A stretch of 22,810 nucleotides of DNA from Pelargonium cotyledonis. Its lineage: Eukaryota > Streptophyta > Magnoliopsida > Geraniales > Geraniaceae. Made by a program: the position numbers and the translations under genes. This document shows positions 12,600 through 22,336 of this stretch, piece after piece. Location of the stretch: contig JAYMTA010000952.1 in the NCBI GenBank assembly GCA_036897625.1, forward strand, positions 1 through 22,810, read 5' to 3'. The notes below the pieces were generated by a model. The model was not told the DNA's origin. It did no database searches and saw only the letters and a list, made by a program, of their open reading frames with translations. Position 1 is the first letter of the stretch; each line of letters starts with the position of its first letter.

Positions 12600-13707
12600 A
12601 GAGAGTGAGGAATTGAAATTCTCACCGCTCGCAGCAAGTGTAGAAGGTATTTGAAATTCTCGGAAACTTGGAGGAAATTCGAGAGAATTGGTATGTGGAA
12701 AATTGAAAACCCAAAATACGGAAATTAGATTTCAATGCGAAATTGGAAAAACCGAAATCCGGAAATGGGAAATAAGAAATATAGGATTTTATTTCGAAAA
12801 AAGAAAAAGAAATATAGGATTTAATTTCCATAAAAAGCCAAAAACGGAAAGGAAGCAAGCAACCAAAAGCCTAAACGTCTACAACGTTCCGACTACGTCA
12901 GTGGGCTTAAATGAGGCCCACAATCTAATATCCAGCCCATATAGAAGTTGGAGCAAATGACATACCAACGTGCCAAACACACTTATCAATTTTTCCGAGA
13001 AAGTTAACGTTACGAGAAAATTTACTTTCCAATTGCTAAATGATAACAAAATGTTTTTCTGGATTTTTTTTGTGTTTTTTTATTTTAGGGTTTGTGATTT
13101 TAGGTTTTCATAATTTAGGTTTTGTAATTTTGGGTGTTTGGATCTTGTTTTTAAAAAAATCAAGGACATACTAGAACGTGAAGAACAATAAATACAACAG
13201 TATAATTAGTATTATTGGAAGAAGAAAATGGGTTGGGCAAGTTTAGGCAGTCGAAAGTTCTAGAAACTCGTTAGCTTTTAGTTGTTTAGTAAACGAATTA
13301 AAAGTCATCTTTAATTTCCTCTTAGATGGGAAGTGAGTAAAGACCAATATTTTGGATGTGGTTTCTCTATCCCCGATATTACAAAAGCAGTATACACTCG
13401 ACATTTGATTCGAACTTTTGACGTATTCAAATTGCATAATAAATCTGATCAATTTTCAAATCGAGATGAAACAAGTTATCACATTTTGCATATAAAAATT
13501 GCAGCACACTATTTCGAGTTAAATAATAATAATAATAATAAATTTATCATTATTATTACAAACTCTCTGGTTTTTGTCCGTGGTATGTTAAGCAAAGCAA
13601 GCAAGCGCTAAACGCAGTGCGTTCAAAAAAAAGCTCTAAACTAGCCGTTACCGTTTACCGCGTCAAAATGACGCCACTCACAACAGCTACACAGCCTCAT
13701 CCCATCC
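12600..13707. other. Intergenic region between divergent SPT2 and putative third gene
   Basis: This region holds the shared upstream sequences of a divergent gene pair. I see two direct copies of a ~20 bp block beginning AGAAATATAGGATTT (about 12775 and 12810), a T-rich stretch with degenerate TTTAGGG-like words (about 13060-13140), and an AAT/ATT inverted tract at 13521-13559. Close to the right gene, 13643-13662 contains CCGTTACCGTTTACCGCG, which includes the AACGG core on the opposite strand (MSA or MYB type). I find no credible coding region. Confidence 0.55.
13521..13559. repeat. (AAT)n/(ATT)n self-complementary microsatellite
   Basis: A run of AAT trinucleotides is followed, after a few bases, by ATT trinucleotides, so the tract can fold on itself. 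It is an AT-rich simple repeat of a kind common in plant intergenic DNA. Confidence 0.85.
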
Positions 13708-13717
13708 TTATATATAC
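13708..13717 (+). promoter_or_regulatory. TATA box of putative third gene
   Basis: TTATATATAC lies about 25-30 bases before a change to GC-richer, leader-like sequence (GTCGCCGCCGTCG and similar). This is a convincing core promoter by context; the start site would be near 13740-13750. Confidence 0.6.
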
Positions 13718-13739
13718 AATTCTTTGATAAATTTATACT

Positions 13740-13986
13740 CGAAACACAGCTCAGAGTCTCAGACGCATAAAAACGTCGCCGCCGTCGTTTTAAGCTCTCT
13801 AGCTAGGGTTTCTCTGCACCGCCGTCGTCTTCCTCAATCCCAATCTCCAACCCTAGCTAGGTTTATAGGTATTGAGAGGCGGGTCAAAAGCCCCCAAAAA
13901 AAACATCGTGGTTTTGGTGATAAGGGAAAGCGTCGATCCGCGTGATACTGCTTCGGGAAGGCTTTTTGTTGGAGGAGAATACTGAA
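13740..13986 (+). other. Putative non-coding leader exon of a rightward gene
   Basis: After the TATA box comes about 245 bases with CCGCCGTCG repeats, CTAGGGTTT/AACCCTAG motifs and no ATG triplet that I can find. It ends in ACTGAAG before a GTATGT donor at 13987. That is the look of a plant 5' untranslated first exon followed by a leader intron. A short open frame (13724-13945) crosses it but starts upstream of the predicted transcript start and has no protein-like features. The gene it belongs to is unknown, and its coding part is probably right of, or at the far right of, this window. Confidence 0.5.
13799..13860 (+). repeat. Perfect 12 bp inverted repeat in the leader exon
   Basis: CTAGCTAGGGTT (13799-13810) and AACCCTAGCTAG (13849-13860) are exact reverse complements separated by 38 bases. 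In RNA they could form a 12 bp stem. Each arm also contains a half telo-box motif, so the symmetry may instead reflect protein binding sites in DNA. Confidence 0.8.
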
Positions 13987-14518
13987 GGTATGTGAAATTT
14001 CTTTCAATTTTGGTTTTTTTTTGTATTGTGGTAAATGCTAGATGTTATGATCTTGAGTGGAATGGGAACAGTTGGAGACGATCGGTTGAATTTAGGTTAG
14101 TTTTGCTTAAAGTCAAGCTTATGCATGCTTGTGTTGAATGTAGGATTGAAGTGATAGTGTGTCCTAAATTCTATTCTAATTTGATGAAATTCTTGATCAT
14201 TATGTATCCATGATGATGCATTTCTGCGTAAATAAAGACCCTAAATCTAAACTTTTTTCATTGAAAAAAAGAAAGATAGGCTACGTTTTTTTTCATTGGT
14301 TGCATAATTTGGAAATTAGGGTTTGAATTTTTGTGCCGTTGTGAATCTATAGTCTGAATTTTCATGCCCTTTGGGAGGTGAGTCTGCAAAACTCTAATCT
14401 TTTTGTTATGTTTTCTCCCATTATGATTATGATCTGGTATGTTCAATAATATGATTCTGTGAGTGAAATTTGTCAAAATTGGATGATGATTTCAGTTTTC
14501 CTTATATTGTAAAGCCAT
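13987..14518 (+). other. First part of putative leader intron
   Basis: This begins with a strong donor (GTATGTGAAATTTC) and is T-rich, as plant introns are. Short open frames at 13992-14213 and 14258-14476 have no supporting features. It runs into the tandem array at about 14519. I see no gene in it. Confidence 0.4.
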
Positions 14519-15139
14519 ATGTGTCTCGAACCGAATGTGTCCGGATCGGATCGAATGTTTCTCAAATCAAATGTGTGTCGATCAAATGTGTCTCGAATCG
14601 AATGTGTTTTGATAGAATGTGTCCCGAATCGAATGTGTCTTGAATCGAATGTGTTTCGATCCATTGTGTCTCGAATCGAATGTGTTTCGATCCAATGTCC
14701 CGAATCGAATTTGTCTCGTATCGAATGTCCCGAATCGAATGTGTTTCGTATCGAATGTGTCCTGAATCGAGTGTCTCGAATCGAATGTGTTTCGATCGAA
14801 TTTGTCCTGAATCGAATTTATTCTGAATTAAATTTGTTTCAATCGAATGTGTCTAGAATCGAATGTGTTTTGATCGAATGTCCCTAATCGAATGTGTTTC
14901 GATCGAATATCCCGAATCGAATGTGTCTCGATCGTATGTGTTATGAATCGAGCGTGTCTCGAATCGATTGTGTTTCCCGAATCAAATGTGTCTAGAATTG
15001 AATGTGTTCTAAATCGAATGTGTTTCGATCGAATATGTTTCATCGAATGTGTCTTGAATCGATTGTGTTTCGATGAATTTGTCCCGAATTGAACGTGTTT
15101 CGATCGAATTTGTCTTGAATCGAATGTGTTTCGATCGAA
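14519..15139. repeat. Tandem array of 14-16 bp units, left block
   Basis: Starting near 14519 the sequence consists of degenerate units of two main types: a 15-mer AATGTGTTTCGATCG and a 16-mer AATGTGTCTCGAATCG. Shorter 14-mers such as AATGTCCCGAATCG have lost a GT. The 15-mer next to its neighbour contains the perfect palindrome TTCGATCGAA. The left block holds about 40 units and stops abruptly at 15139. It resembles a minisatellite or small satellite, not a coding repeat: open frames exist on both strands and shift with unit length. Confidence 0.93.
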
Positions 15140-15337
15140 AGATCAGAAGACTTGGGACTTGGTTACTTGTAGAGTTTTATCGCATGTTGAACTTAGGTTT
15201 TCAGTAAACTGACATAGGTTAAATCACAATGCGTGCAATTAGTTAGGAATTCCTTTGGCTTCTTTTATTCCTCAGCATCTAAAGAATCTGGAATCAGAAA
15301 CTGGAGACCTCTATACCTTTGAACTTGGAAAGCTTTC
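15140..15337. other. Unique-sequence island inside the array
   Basis: About 198 bases without any array unit. It contains a polypyrimidine tract and acceptor-like ...TTTTATTCCTCAG ending at about 15278, followed by a frame open for about 19 codons (HLKNLESETG...). No donor follows before the array resumes, so an exon is not supported. A 37 bp block is identical at 15103-15139 and 15343-15379, on either side of the island, so the island may be an insertion or a fragment trapped by duplication. Origin unknown. Confidence 0.7.
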
Positions 15338-16458
15338 TTTGAATCGAATTTGTCTTGAATCGAATGTGTTTCGATCGAATGTTGTCTTGAATCGAATGTG
15401 TTTTGATCGAATGTGTTTTGATCGAATGTGTTTCGATCGAATGTGTTTTGATCGAATATCCCCAATCAAATGTGTTTCGATCGAATATCCCGAATCGAAT
15501 GTGTTTCGATAGAATGTGTTCTGAATCGAATGTGTTTCAATCGAATGGTCCCGTATCGAATGTGTTTCGGTCGAATATGTCCCGAATTGAATGTGTTTTG
15601 ATCGTATGTTTTCCGAATCCAATGTGTCTCGAATCGAATGTGTTTCGATTGAATGTCCCAAATCGAATGTGTTTCGATCAAATGCGTCTCGAATTGAATG
15701 TGTCTAGAATCGAATTTGTTTCAATCGAATGGTCCCGTATCAAATGTGTTTCGGTCAAATGTGTTCCGAATCGAATGTGTTTCGATCGTATGTCTCCCGA
15801 ATCAAATGTGTCTAGAATTGATTGTATTTTGATTGAATGTGTTTCAATCGAATGTGTCCTGAATCGAATGTGTTTCGGTCAAATGTGTTCCGAATCGAAT
15901 GTCCCGAATTGAATGTGTTTCGATCGTAGGTCTCCCGAATCGAATATGTATAGAATTGATTGTGTTTCAATCGAATGTGTCCTGAATCGAATGTTGTCCC
16001 GAATCAAATGTGTTTTGATCGAATGTCTAGAATTGAATGTGTTTCGGTCAAATGTTTTTCGAATCGAATGTGTTTTGATCGAATGTCCCGAATCGAATGT
16101 GTTTTGACCGAACGATTGAATGTGTTTCGATCAAATGTGTCTGGAATTGATTTTGTTTCGATCGAATGTGTTTCGAATAGAATGTGTTTCGATCTAATGT
16201 GTCTCGAATGGAATGTGTGTTGATCTAATGTGTTTTGAATTGAATTTGTCTCGAATAGAATTTTGTCTCGTATCGAATGTTGTCCTGAATCAAATGTGTT
16301 TTGATCGAATGTGTTTCGATCAAATGTGTTCTGAATTGAATGTGTCTAGAATCGAATGTGTTTCGGTCTAATATGTCCCGAATCGAATGTCCCGAGTTGA
16401 ATGTGCTTCGATCGTATGTTTCCTGAATCGAATGTGTTTCGATCGTATGTTTCCTGAA

Positions 16459-16552
16459 TTGAATGTGTTTCGATCGAATTTGTCCTGAATCGAATTTATT
16501 CTGAATTGAATGTGTTTCGATCGAATTTGTCCTGAATCGAATTTATTCTGAA
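16459..16552. repeat. Perfect 47 bp duplication within the array
   Basis: The block beginning TTGAATGTGTTTCGATCG and ending TTTATTCTGAA occurs at 16459-16505 and again identically at 16506-16552. It spans three basic units. Relatives of the TTTATTCTGAA variant occur near 14815 and 17835, so it is part of a higher-order pattern. Confidence 0.9.
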
Positions 16553-19112
16553 TTGAATGTGTTTCAATCGAATGTGTTTCGATCGTATGTGTTATGAATT
16601 GAATGTGTTTCAATCGAATGGTCTCGTATCGAATGTGTTTCGGTTAAAAGTGTCCTGAATTGAATGTGTCTCGTATTTAATGTTGTTCCTAATCGAATGT
16701 GTTTCGATCAAATATCCTGAATCGAATGTGTTTTGATCGAATATCCCGAATCGAATGTGTCTCGATCGTATGTGTTATGAATCGAACGTGTCTCGAATCG
16801 ATTGTGTTTCCCGAATCGAATGTGTTTAGAATTGAATGTGTATCAATCGAATGGTCCTGTATCGAATGTGTTTCGATCAAATGTGTTCCGAATTGAATTT
16901 GTTTCGATCAAACGATTGAATGTGCTTCGGTCGAATGTATAGAATGTGTTTCGATTGAATATGTTTCGATCGAATGTGTTTCGATCTAACGTGTCTCAAA
17001 TTGAATGTGTCCTGAATCGAATGTGTTTCGATGAATTTGTCTCGAATTGAATGTGTTTCAATCGAATTTGTCCTGAATCGAATGTCTCGTGTTGAATGTG
17101 TTTCGATCGAATGTTGTCCCAAATAAAATGTGTTTTGATCGAATATCCAGAATAGAATGTGTTTCGATCGAATTTGTTCTGATCGAATATCCCGAATCGA
17201 ATGTGTTTTGATCGAATATCCCGAATCGAATGTGTTTCGATTGAATGTGTTTTGAATCGAATGTGTTGAATTAATTGTGTTTCAATCGAATGGTCCCGTA
17301 TCGAATGTGTTTCGGTCGAATATATTCCGAATTTGAATGTGTTTCGATTGTATGTTTTCCGAATCTAATGTTTGTCGAATTGAATGTCCCGAATCGAATG
17401 TGTTTCGATTGAATGTGTCTAGAATCGAATTTGTTTCAATCGAATGGTCCCGTATTGAATGTGTCCCGAATCGAATGTCCAGAATGGAATGTGTTTTGAT
17501 CGTATGTTTCTTGAATTGAATGTGTTTCGATCGAACGTTTCTCGAATCGAATGTGTTTCGATCGAATGTATCTGGAATTGATTGTGCTTCGATCGAATGT
17601 ATCGAATGTGTTTCGATCTAATGTGTCTCGAATCGAATGTGTTTTGAATTGAATTTGTCTCGATTCGAATTTTGTCCCGTATCGAATGTGCCTCAAATTG
17701 AATGTGTCTAGATTCGAATTTGTCCCGAAGCGAATGTGTTTCGGTCGAATATGTCCCCAATCGAATGTCCCGAATCGAATGTGTTTTGATCGTATGTTTC
17801 ACGAATCGAATGTGTTTCAATCAAATTTTTCCTGAATCGAATCTATTTTGAATTGAATGTGTTTCGATCGTATGTTATGAATTGAATGTGTCAATCGAAT
17901 CGTCTTGTATCAAATGTGTCCCGAATTGAATGTGTCGTATTGAATGTGTTTTAATCGAATGTTGTCCCTAATTGAATGTGTCTCCATCGTATGTGTTATA
18001 AATCGAACGTGTCTCGAATCGACTGTGTTTCCCGAATCGAATGTGTCTAAAATTGAATGTGTTTCAATCGAATGGGTCCGATCGAATGTGACTTGAATTG
18101 ATTGTGTTTCGATCGAATGTATCGAATGTGTCTCAAATTGAATGTGTTTCGATCGAATGTGTCTTGAATCGATTGTGTTTCGAAGAATTTGTCTTGAATC
18201 GAATGTGTTTCGATCGAATTTGTCCCAAATCGAATGTGTTTTGATCAAATTTGTCCTGAATCGATTGTGTTTCGATCGAATATCCAAAATCGAATGTGTT
18301 TTGATCAAATGTGTTCCGATCGAATATCCCGAATCGAATGTGTTTCGATTGAATGTGTTCTGAATAGAATGTGTCTCGAATTGAATGTTTTTCAATCGAA
18401 TGCTCCCGTATCGAATATGTTTCGGTCGAATATGTCCCGAATTGAATGTGTTTCGATCGTATGTTTCCCGAATCCAAGGTGTCTCGAATCGAATGTGTTT
18501 TGATCGAATGTGTTTTGATTGAATGTGTTTCGATCGAATGTGTCTCGGATTGAATGTGTCTAGAATCAAATTTGTTTCAATCGAATGGTCCCGTATCGAA
18601 TGTGTTCCGAATCATATTTGTTTTGATCGTATGTTTCTCGAATCAAATGCGTTTCGATCGAATGTCTCCCGAATCGAAGGTGTCTGGAAATGATTGTATT
18701 TTTATTGAATGTGTTTCGATCGAATGTGTTTTGATCTAAAGTCTCTCAAATCGAATGTGTTTCGATCGAATGTATCGAATGTGTTTTGATCTAATGTGTC
18801 TCGGTTCGAATGTGTGTTGATTGAATGTGTTTCGATCGAATGTAGTCCCGAATCAAATGTGTTTTGATCGAATGTCCAGAATCAAATGTTTCTCAAATCA
18901 AATGTGTTTTGATCGAATGTCCCGAATCGAATGTGTTTCAATCAAATATCCCGAATTGAATGTGTTTTGATCGAATGTGTCTGGAACTGGTTGTGTATCG
19001 ATTGAATGTGTTTCGATCGTATGTTTTCCGAATCGAATGTGTTTCGATCGAACGATTGAATGTGTTTCGATTGAATGTTAGTCGAATTGATTGTGTTTCA
19101 ATTGAATGTATA

Positions 19113-19200
19113 GAATGTGTTTCGATTGAATGTGTCGAATGTGTTTCGATCGAATGTGTCGAATGTGTTTCGATCGAATGTGTCGAATGTGTTTCGATCT
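19113..19200. repeat. 24 bp sub-array, the most uniform part of the array
   Basis: A 15-mer unit joined to a shortened 9-mer (AATGTGTCG) is repeated almost exactly about 3.7 times with a 24 bp period. It is more uniform than its surroundings, which suggests a recent expansion. Because 24 is divisible by three, it gives an apparent octapeptide repeat (ECVSIECV) in one frame, which I regard as a by-product. Confidence 0.88.
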
Positions 19201-19905
19201 AATGTGTCTCAAATCAAATGTGTTTTGATGAATTTGTCTCGAATCGAATGTGTTTCGATTGAATTTGTCCCGAATCGAATGTGTCTCGTATCGAATGTTG
19301 TCCCGAATCGAATGTGTTTTGATTGAATATCCGTAATCGAATGTGTTTCAATCGAATGTTTCTCGAATCGAATGTCCCGAATCGAATGTGTTTCCATCAA
19401 ATACTCCGAATCGAATGTCATGAACTGCATGTGTTTCGATCGTATGTTTTCCAAATCGAATGTGTTTTGATCGAATGTCCCTAATCGAATGTGTCTTGAA
19501 TCGAATGTTGTCTCGAATCGAATGTGTATCGTATTGAATGTTTCTCGTATCGAATGTGTCTCGAACTTAATGTCCCGAATCAAATGTGTCTTGAATCGAA
19601 TTTGTCTCAAATCGAATGTGTTTCGATCGAATGGTCCCGAATGTGTCTCTAATCGATTGTGTTTTGATCAAATTTTTCTCAAATCGAATGTGTTTCAATC
19701 CACTGTGTCCCGAATCGAATGTGTTTTGATCGAATATCTCGAATTGAATGTGTCTCGAATCGATTATGTTTCTATAATAGAATGTGTTTCGAATTGATTG
19801 TTTTTCCCGAATTGAATGTGTCTCAATCGAATTTGTCCTGAATCGAATGTGTTTCGGTCCAATGTGTCCCGAATCAAATGTATTTCGATAAAATATGTTT
19901 TGAAT

Positions 19906-20040
19906 CGAACATTTCCCGTAATTGTCCCTAAAATGAATATATCCCGAGAATGTCATGAATCGAACATGCCCCGAGAGTGTCTCGAAGTGGACATGTCACG
20001 CGAATGTCCCGTTGAATACTTCAAAATATGTCCCTCGAAT
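19906..20040. repeat. Degenerate right border of the array
   Basis: Units become hard to align but still show fragments such as AATGTCCCG, CTCGAA and ATCGAACAT. The segment links the 15 bp array to a longer repeat. At 20006 a block GTCCCGTTGAATAC followed by AAAATATGTCCC anticipates the 79 bp unit that follows. Confidence 0.7.
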
Positions 20041-20205
20041 GTCTCGATTAATACGGAAAAATATGTGCAGAGAAAACTGATTCTGTGTTTGAATATACAT
20101 TGGAAAGATTTGTGTGGATGTCCCGATGAATACAACAAAATATGTCCATAGAAAATTGGTTATGGGGTTCAATATGTTGGAAAGATTGGTGTGGATGTCC
20201 CCGTC
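20041..20205. repeat. Two diverged ~79 bp tandem copies at array edge
   Basis: Copy 1 begins at 20041 (GTCTCGATTAATAC) and copy 2 at 20120 (GTCCCGATGAATAC). Both continue through AAAATATGT, GAAAA, TTGGAAAGATT and GTGTGGAT. A start of a third copy (GTCCCCGTCCCG) follows at about 20197, and an incomplete copy precedes at about 20006. The unit starts with a sequence related to the short array unit. Confidence 0.8.
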
Positions 20206-20390
20206 CCGCACAGATAGGTACAGTAAAATTGTAGTTTTAATCCTTCTAGTTTTGTCTCATAGCATTCCTATAATTGTATGTTCTTTTATTAAATAATGGC
20301 ATGAAATGTTTATTGTCATTTGTTTTTGATAGCATATTTAAATAAATGAGTGGCTGATGTTAACTCAGGATTTAACATACCTATTTCTTT
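20206..20390. other. AT-rich unique sequence
   Basis: I see nothing recognisable here. It is T-rich and intron-like, between the array edge and the 0.5 kb duplication. Confidence 0.4.
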
Positions 20391-21428
20391 GATTGACCAA
20401 TTTTGAACTTCAAATCCACTTATGAAATTTGTGATGCGGTCAATTATGTTTGCATTCTAATGTTGTTTCTGTCTGGTTCGGACGAGAAATGAAAGAAAAA
20501 CTTTTGATGTGTATAACTAAAACTGACCAGGAACATTCCTTTTTATCTTTGTTTTATTACGGTTAGAAATCAAACAACGGTTTTGTTTTCTAGATGGGTT
20601 GATACAGTAGAATTAGATGATTTGTTAATTTAAGGAACTTGTAATTTCTTCACTGTTGTCTCGTGGGGTGTATGCTTTAACCTGTGTCTGGCATGGCCTT
20701 TCTGTTTTTTACAACTAGGAGGTGTGTCTTGCAGTTTAGTCTCGTTGTGATTGTTTTCATTGTTAGAAGAAAAAAGATGAAATGCTTAATAGTTTTTGGC
20801 TGATGTTAAACATTTGACATTTTGGCACGAGGGGATAATGATGGGTGGCGTAATTTGCAAAACCTTTTCCATCTTGTATGAATTTTATCCTTACTCTCGT
20901 TAGATTATTATTTCAAGGTGTAGTGCGTGTTTGTTTCTTTTCTCTGTCCAGAACTCTTCACTGATTTGACCAGTTTTGAACTTTAAATCTACTTTTGAAA
21001 TTTCTATTGTGCTCTCACTATGATTGCATTCTTATATTGCTTTTGTTTTAGAATGAAAAATGAAAAATGACCAGTTTTGAACTAACAAGAACTGTCCAGA
21101 ACATTTCCCTCTTAATGAGACAGCAATTTTGTTTTCAATTTATGAACTGCGTTGATACGGTTGAGTTAGAGGATGTGTACAAGTAAGGAACCAATGGTGC
21201 ATGCTTTAACTTGTTTGGCCTGGCCTTTCTATACTTCTATTTTCTACAACTAGGAGGTGACCTGCATTTTAGTCTCATTGCAGTCGTTTAATCATTGATT
21301 AAAATGCTTAATAGATTCTAGCAGATGTTAAACATTTGGCATTTTGGCACGAGAGGATAATGATGGTTGGCGGAATTTGCAAAACATTTTCTGTTTTGTA
21401 TAAATTTTAGGTTTATTCTCATTTGGTC
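20391..21428. repeat. Diverged ~0.5 kb tandem duplication
   Basis: Copy 1 (about 20391-20903) and copy 2 (about 20963-21428) match in order along their length. Shared words include CCANTTTTGAACTT, TTGATACNGT, CATGCTTTAAC, CAACTAGGAGGTG, GATGTTAAACATTTG, CATTTTGGCACGAG and GGATAATGATGG. Substitutions and small indels separate them, so the duplication is not recent. No coding frame survives in either copy. It could be part of a long intron or intergenic DNA. Confidence 0.87.
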
Positions 21429-22336
21429 TTTTTCCTCTATTCCTTTTGCATTCATGTTTCAATGTAATTATTTTCCCTCAATTTATTGAGTTCTATCTTC
21501 TATGTGTGAAGATGATTTCCATGGTTTTACTGTGCTGTGTGACCTTCTTATCCTTTGTTAGCTCATTGTGTGTAACATTCATGAAGTGTCTTTATATGCG
21601 GTGTTGTCGCTATTGGTTTTTTAATTATTGTCATTTTGCATTTTTCTCGTATATATAACTCCTATTCTGTTTTGATGAAACCAATCAGGATATGCTCTCC
21701 TATCTTTTGTGTTCTCTGCTTTTTGTTAAGATGAAAAATGGAAGAAATTATTTTCCTACTATAATCCTTATAGTTAAAATCTTAATTAGAAACTGTTTCG
21801 AACTAGATGCATCCTCAAATTATGTCATGTGGCTTTCTTATATTGATTGTGTACTTGTTCAGGAATTGCTTTGGAGTGTTGTATCTCTATCTTGTGCTTT
21901 GTTTCTTTTTGAAGTAACGAAGTCCCTTTAAGCGTTTTCAGGATTGCTTTCTTACTATTAGAACAAGATGGTTGATAATGATGCGACCATACGTAACCTT
22001 TGAAAGAGTAAGAGACTTGGAGACGAGTGGTAAGACACGTGTTGAAAAATATCATCCTAAAATGTTAAGCGAACGTTTTTGTAACTATACCTAAAGAATT
22101 GTCACATTTTTTGAAAGACAATGTAAAGAGAATGTATGTTTTCTGAACTACCTTCTCAGTCCAGCTCTTCAAACTCAAAATTTCTTGGGTGGACCTCTTA
22201 ATCCAGATCCAAGGAAGTCTTACAGTGGGTTCTCAGGTATTTTCTCAAAGCCTCTATATCTCGTTTTCTCGAGCTGTGGTTTTGGTCCGTTCTTTTTTTG
22301 TGGATCTAGATCCAGTGGTTTAGAGTTGATTTTTAC
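21429..22336. other. AT-rich stretch, possible intron end and short first coding exon
   Basis: Mostly T-rich, intron-like sequence with open frames lacking protein features (21446-21658, 21692-21931). A possible acceptor GCGTTTTCAG occurs at about 21933-21942. Shortly after it an ATG at 21968 begins MVDNDATI; reading stops at TGA 22001-22003 unless a donor at about 21993 (GTAACC) is used. If the leader exon at 13740-13986 is real, this could be its second exon, but the evidence is weak. Confidence 0.25.

Larger units (their letters stand above)
15338..19905. repeat. Tandem array of 14-16 bp units, main block (~4.6 kb)
   Basis: About 300 degenerate units of the same two types continue without unique interruption. 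Most differences between units are CG to TG or CG to CA changes (for example TTTTGATCG, TTTCAATCG, ATTGAATG, ATCAAATG beside TTTCGATCG and ATCGAATG). Other variants mark longer repeated blocks, such as GGTCCCGTATCG, TCTAGAATCG and TTATGAATCG. Consensus units lack TAA, TAG and TGA in all six frames, which explains apparent proteins of up to 219 residues on the minus strand (17910-18569) and 169 on the plus strand (15403-15912). These are not genes. The right border fades gradually. Confidence 0.94.

Noticed and set aside
13060-13140. Interstitial telomere repeat
   Set aside because: Only one exact TTTAGGG is present; the rest are loose T-rich words (TTTAGGTTT and similar), so it is better seen as a T-rich tract.
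15279-15335. A coding exon inside the array island
   Set aside because: There is a reasonable acceptor and a short open frame but no GT donor before the array resumes and no recognisable protein.
17910-18569. A 219-codon open frame on the minus strand (and many similar ones at 14500-19950 on both strands)
   Set aside because: The repeat consensus has no stops in any frame, unit lengths of 14-16 shift the frame constantly, and overlapping frames are open on both strands. There is no three-base constraint, so these are by-products of the tandem array.
14519-19905. CRISPR array
   Set aside because: Units are contiguous and degenerate with no unique spacers, and the surrounding DNA is a plant nuclear genome.
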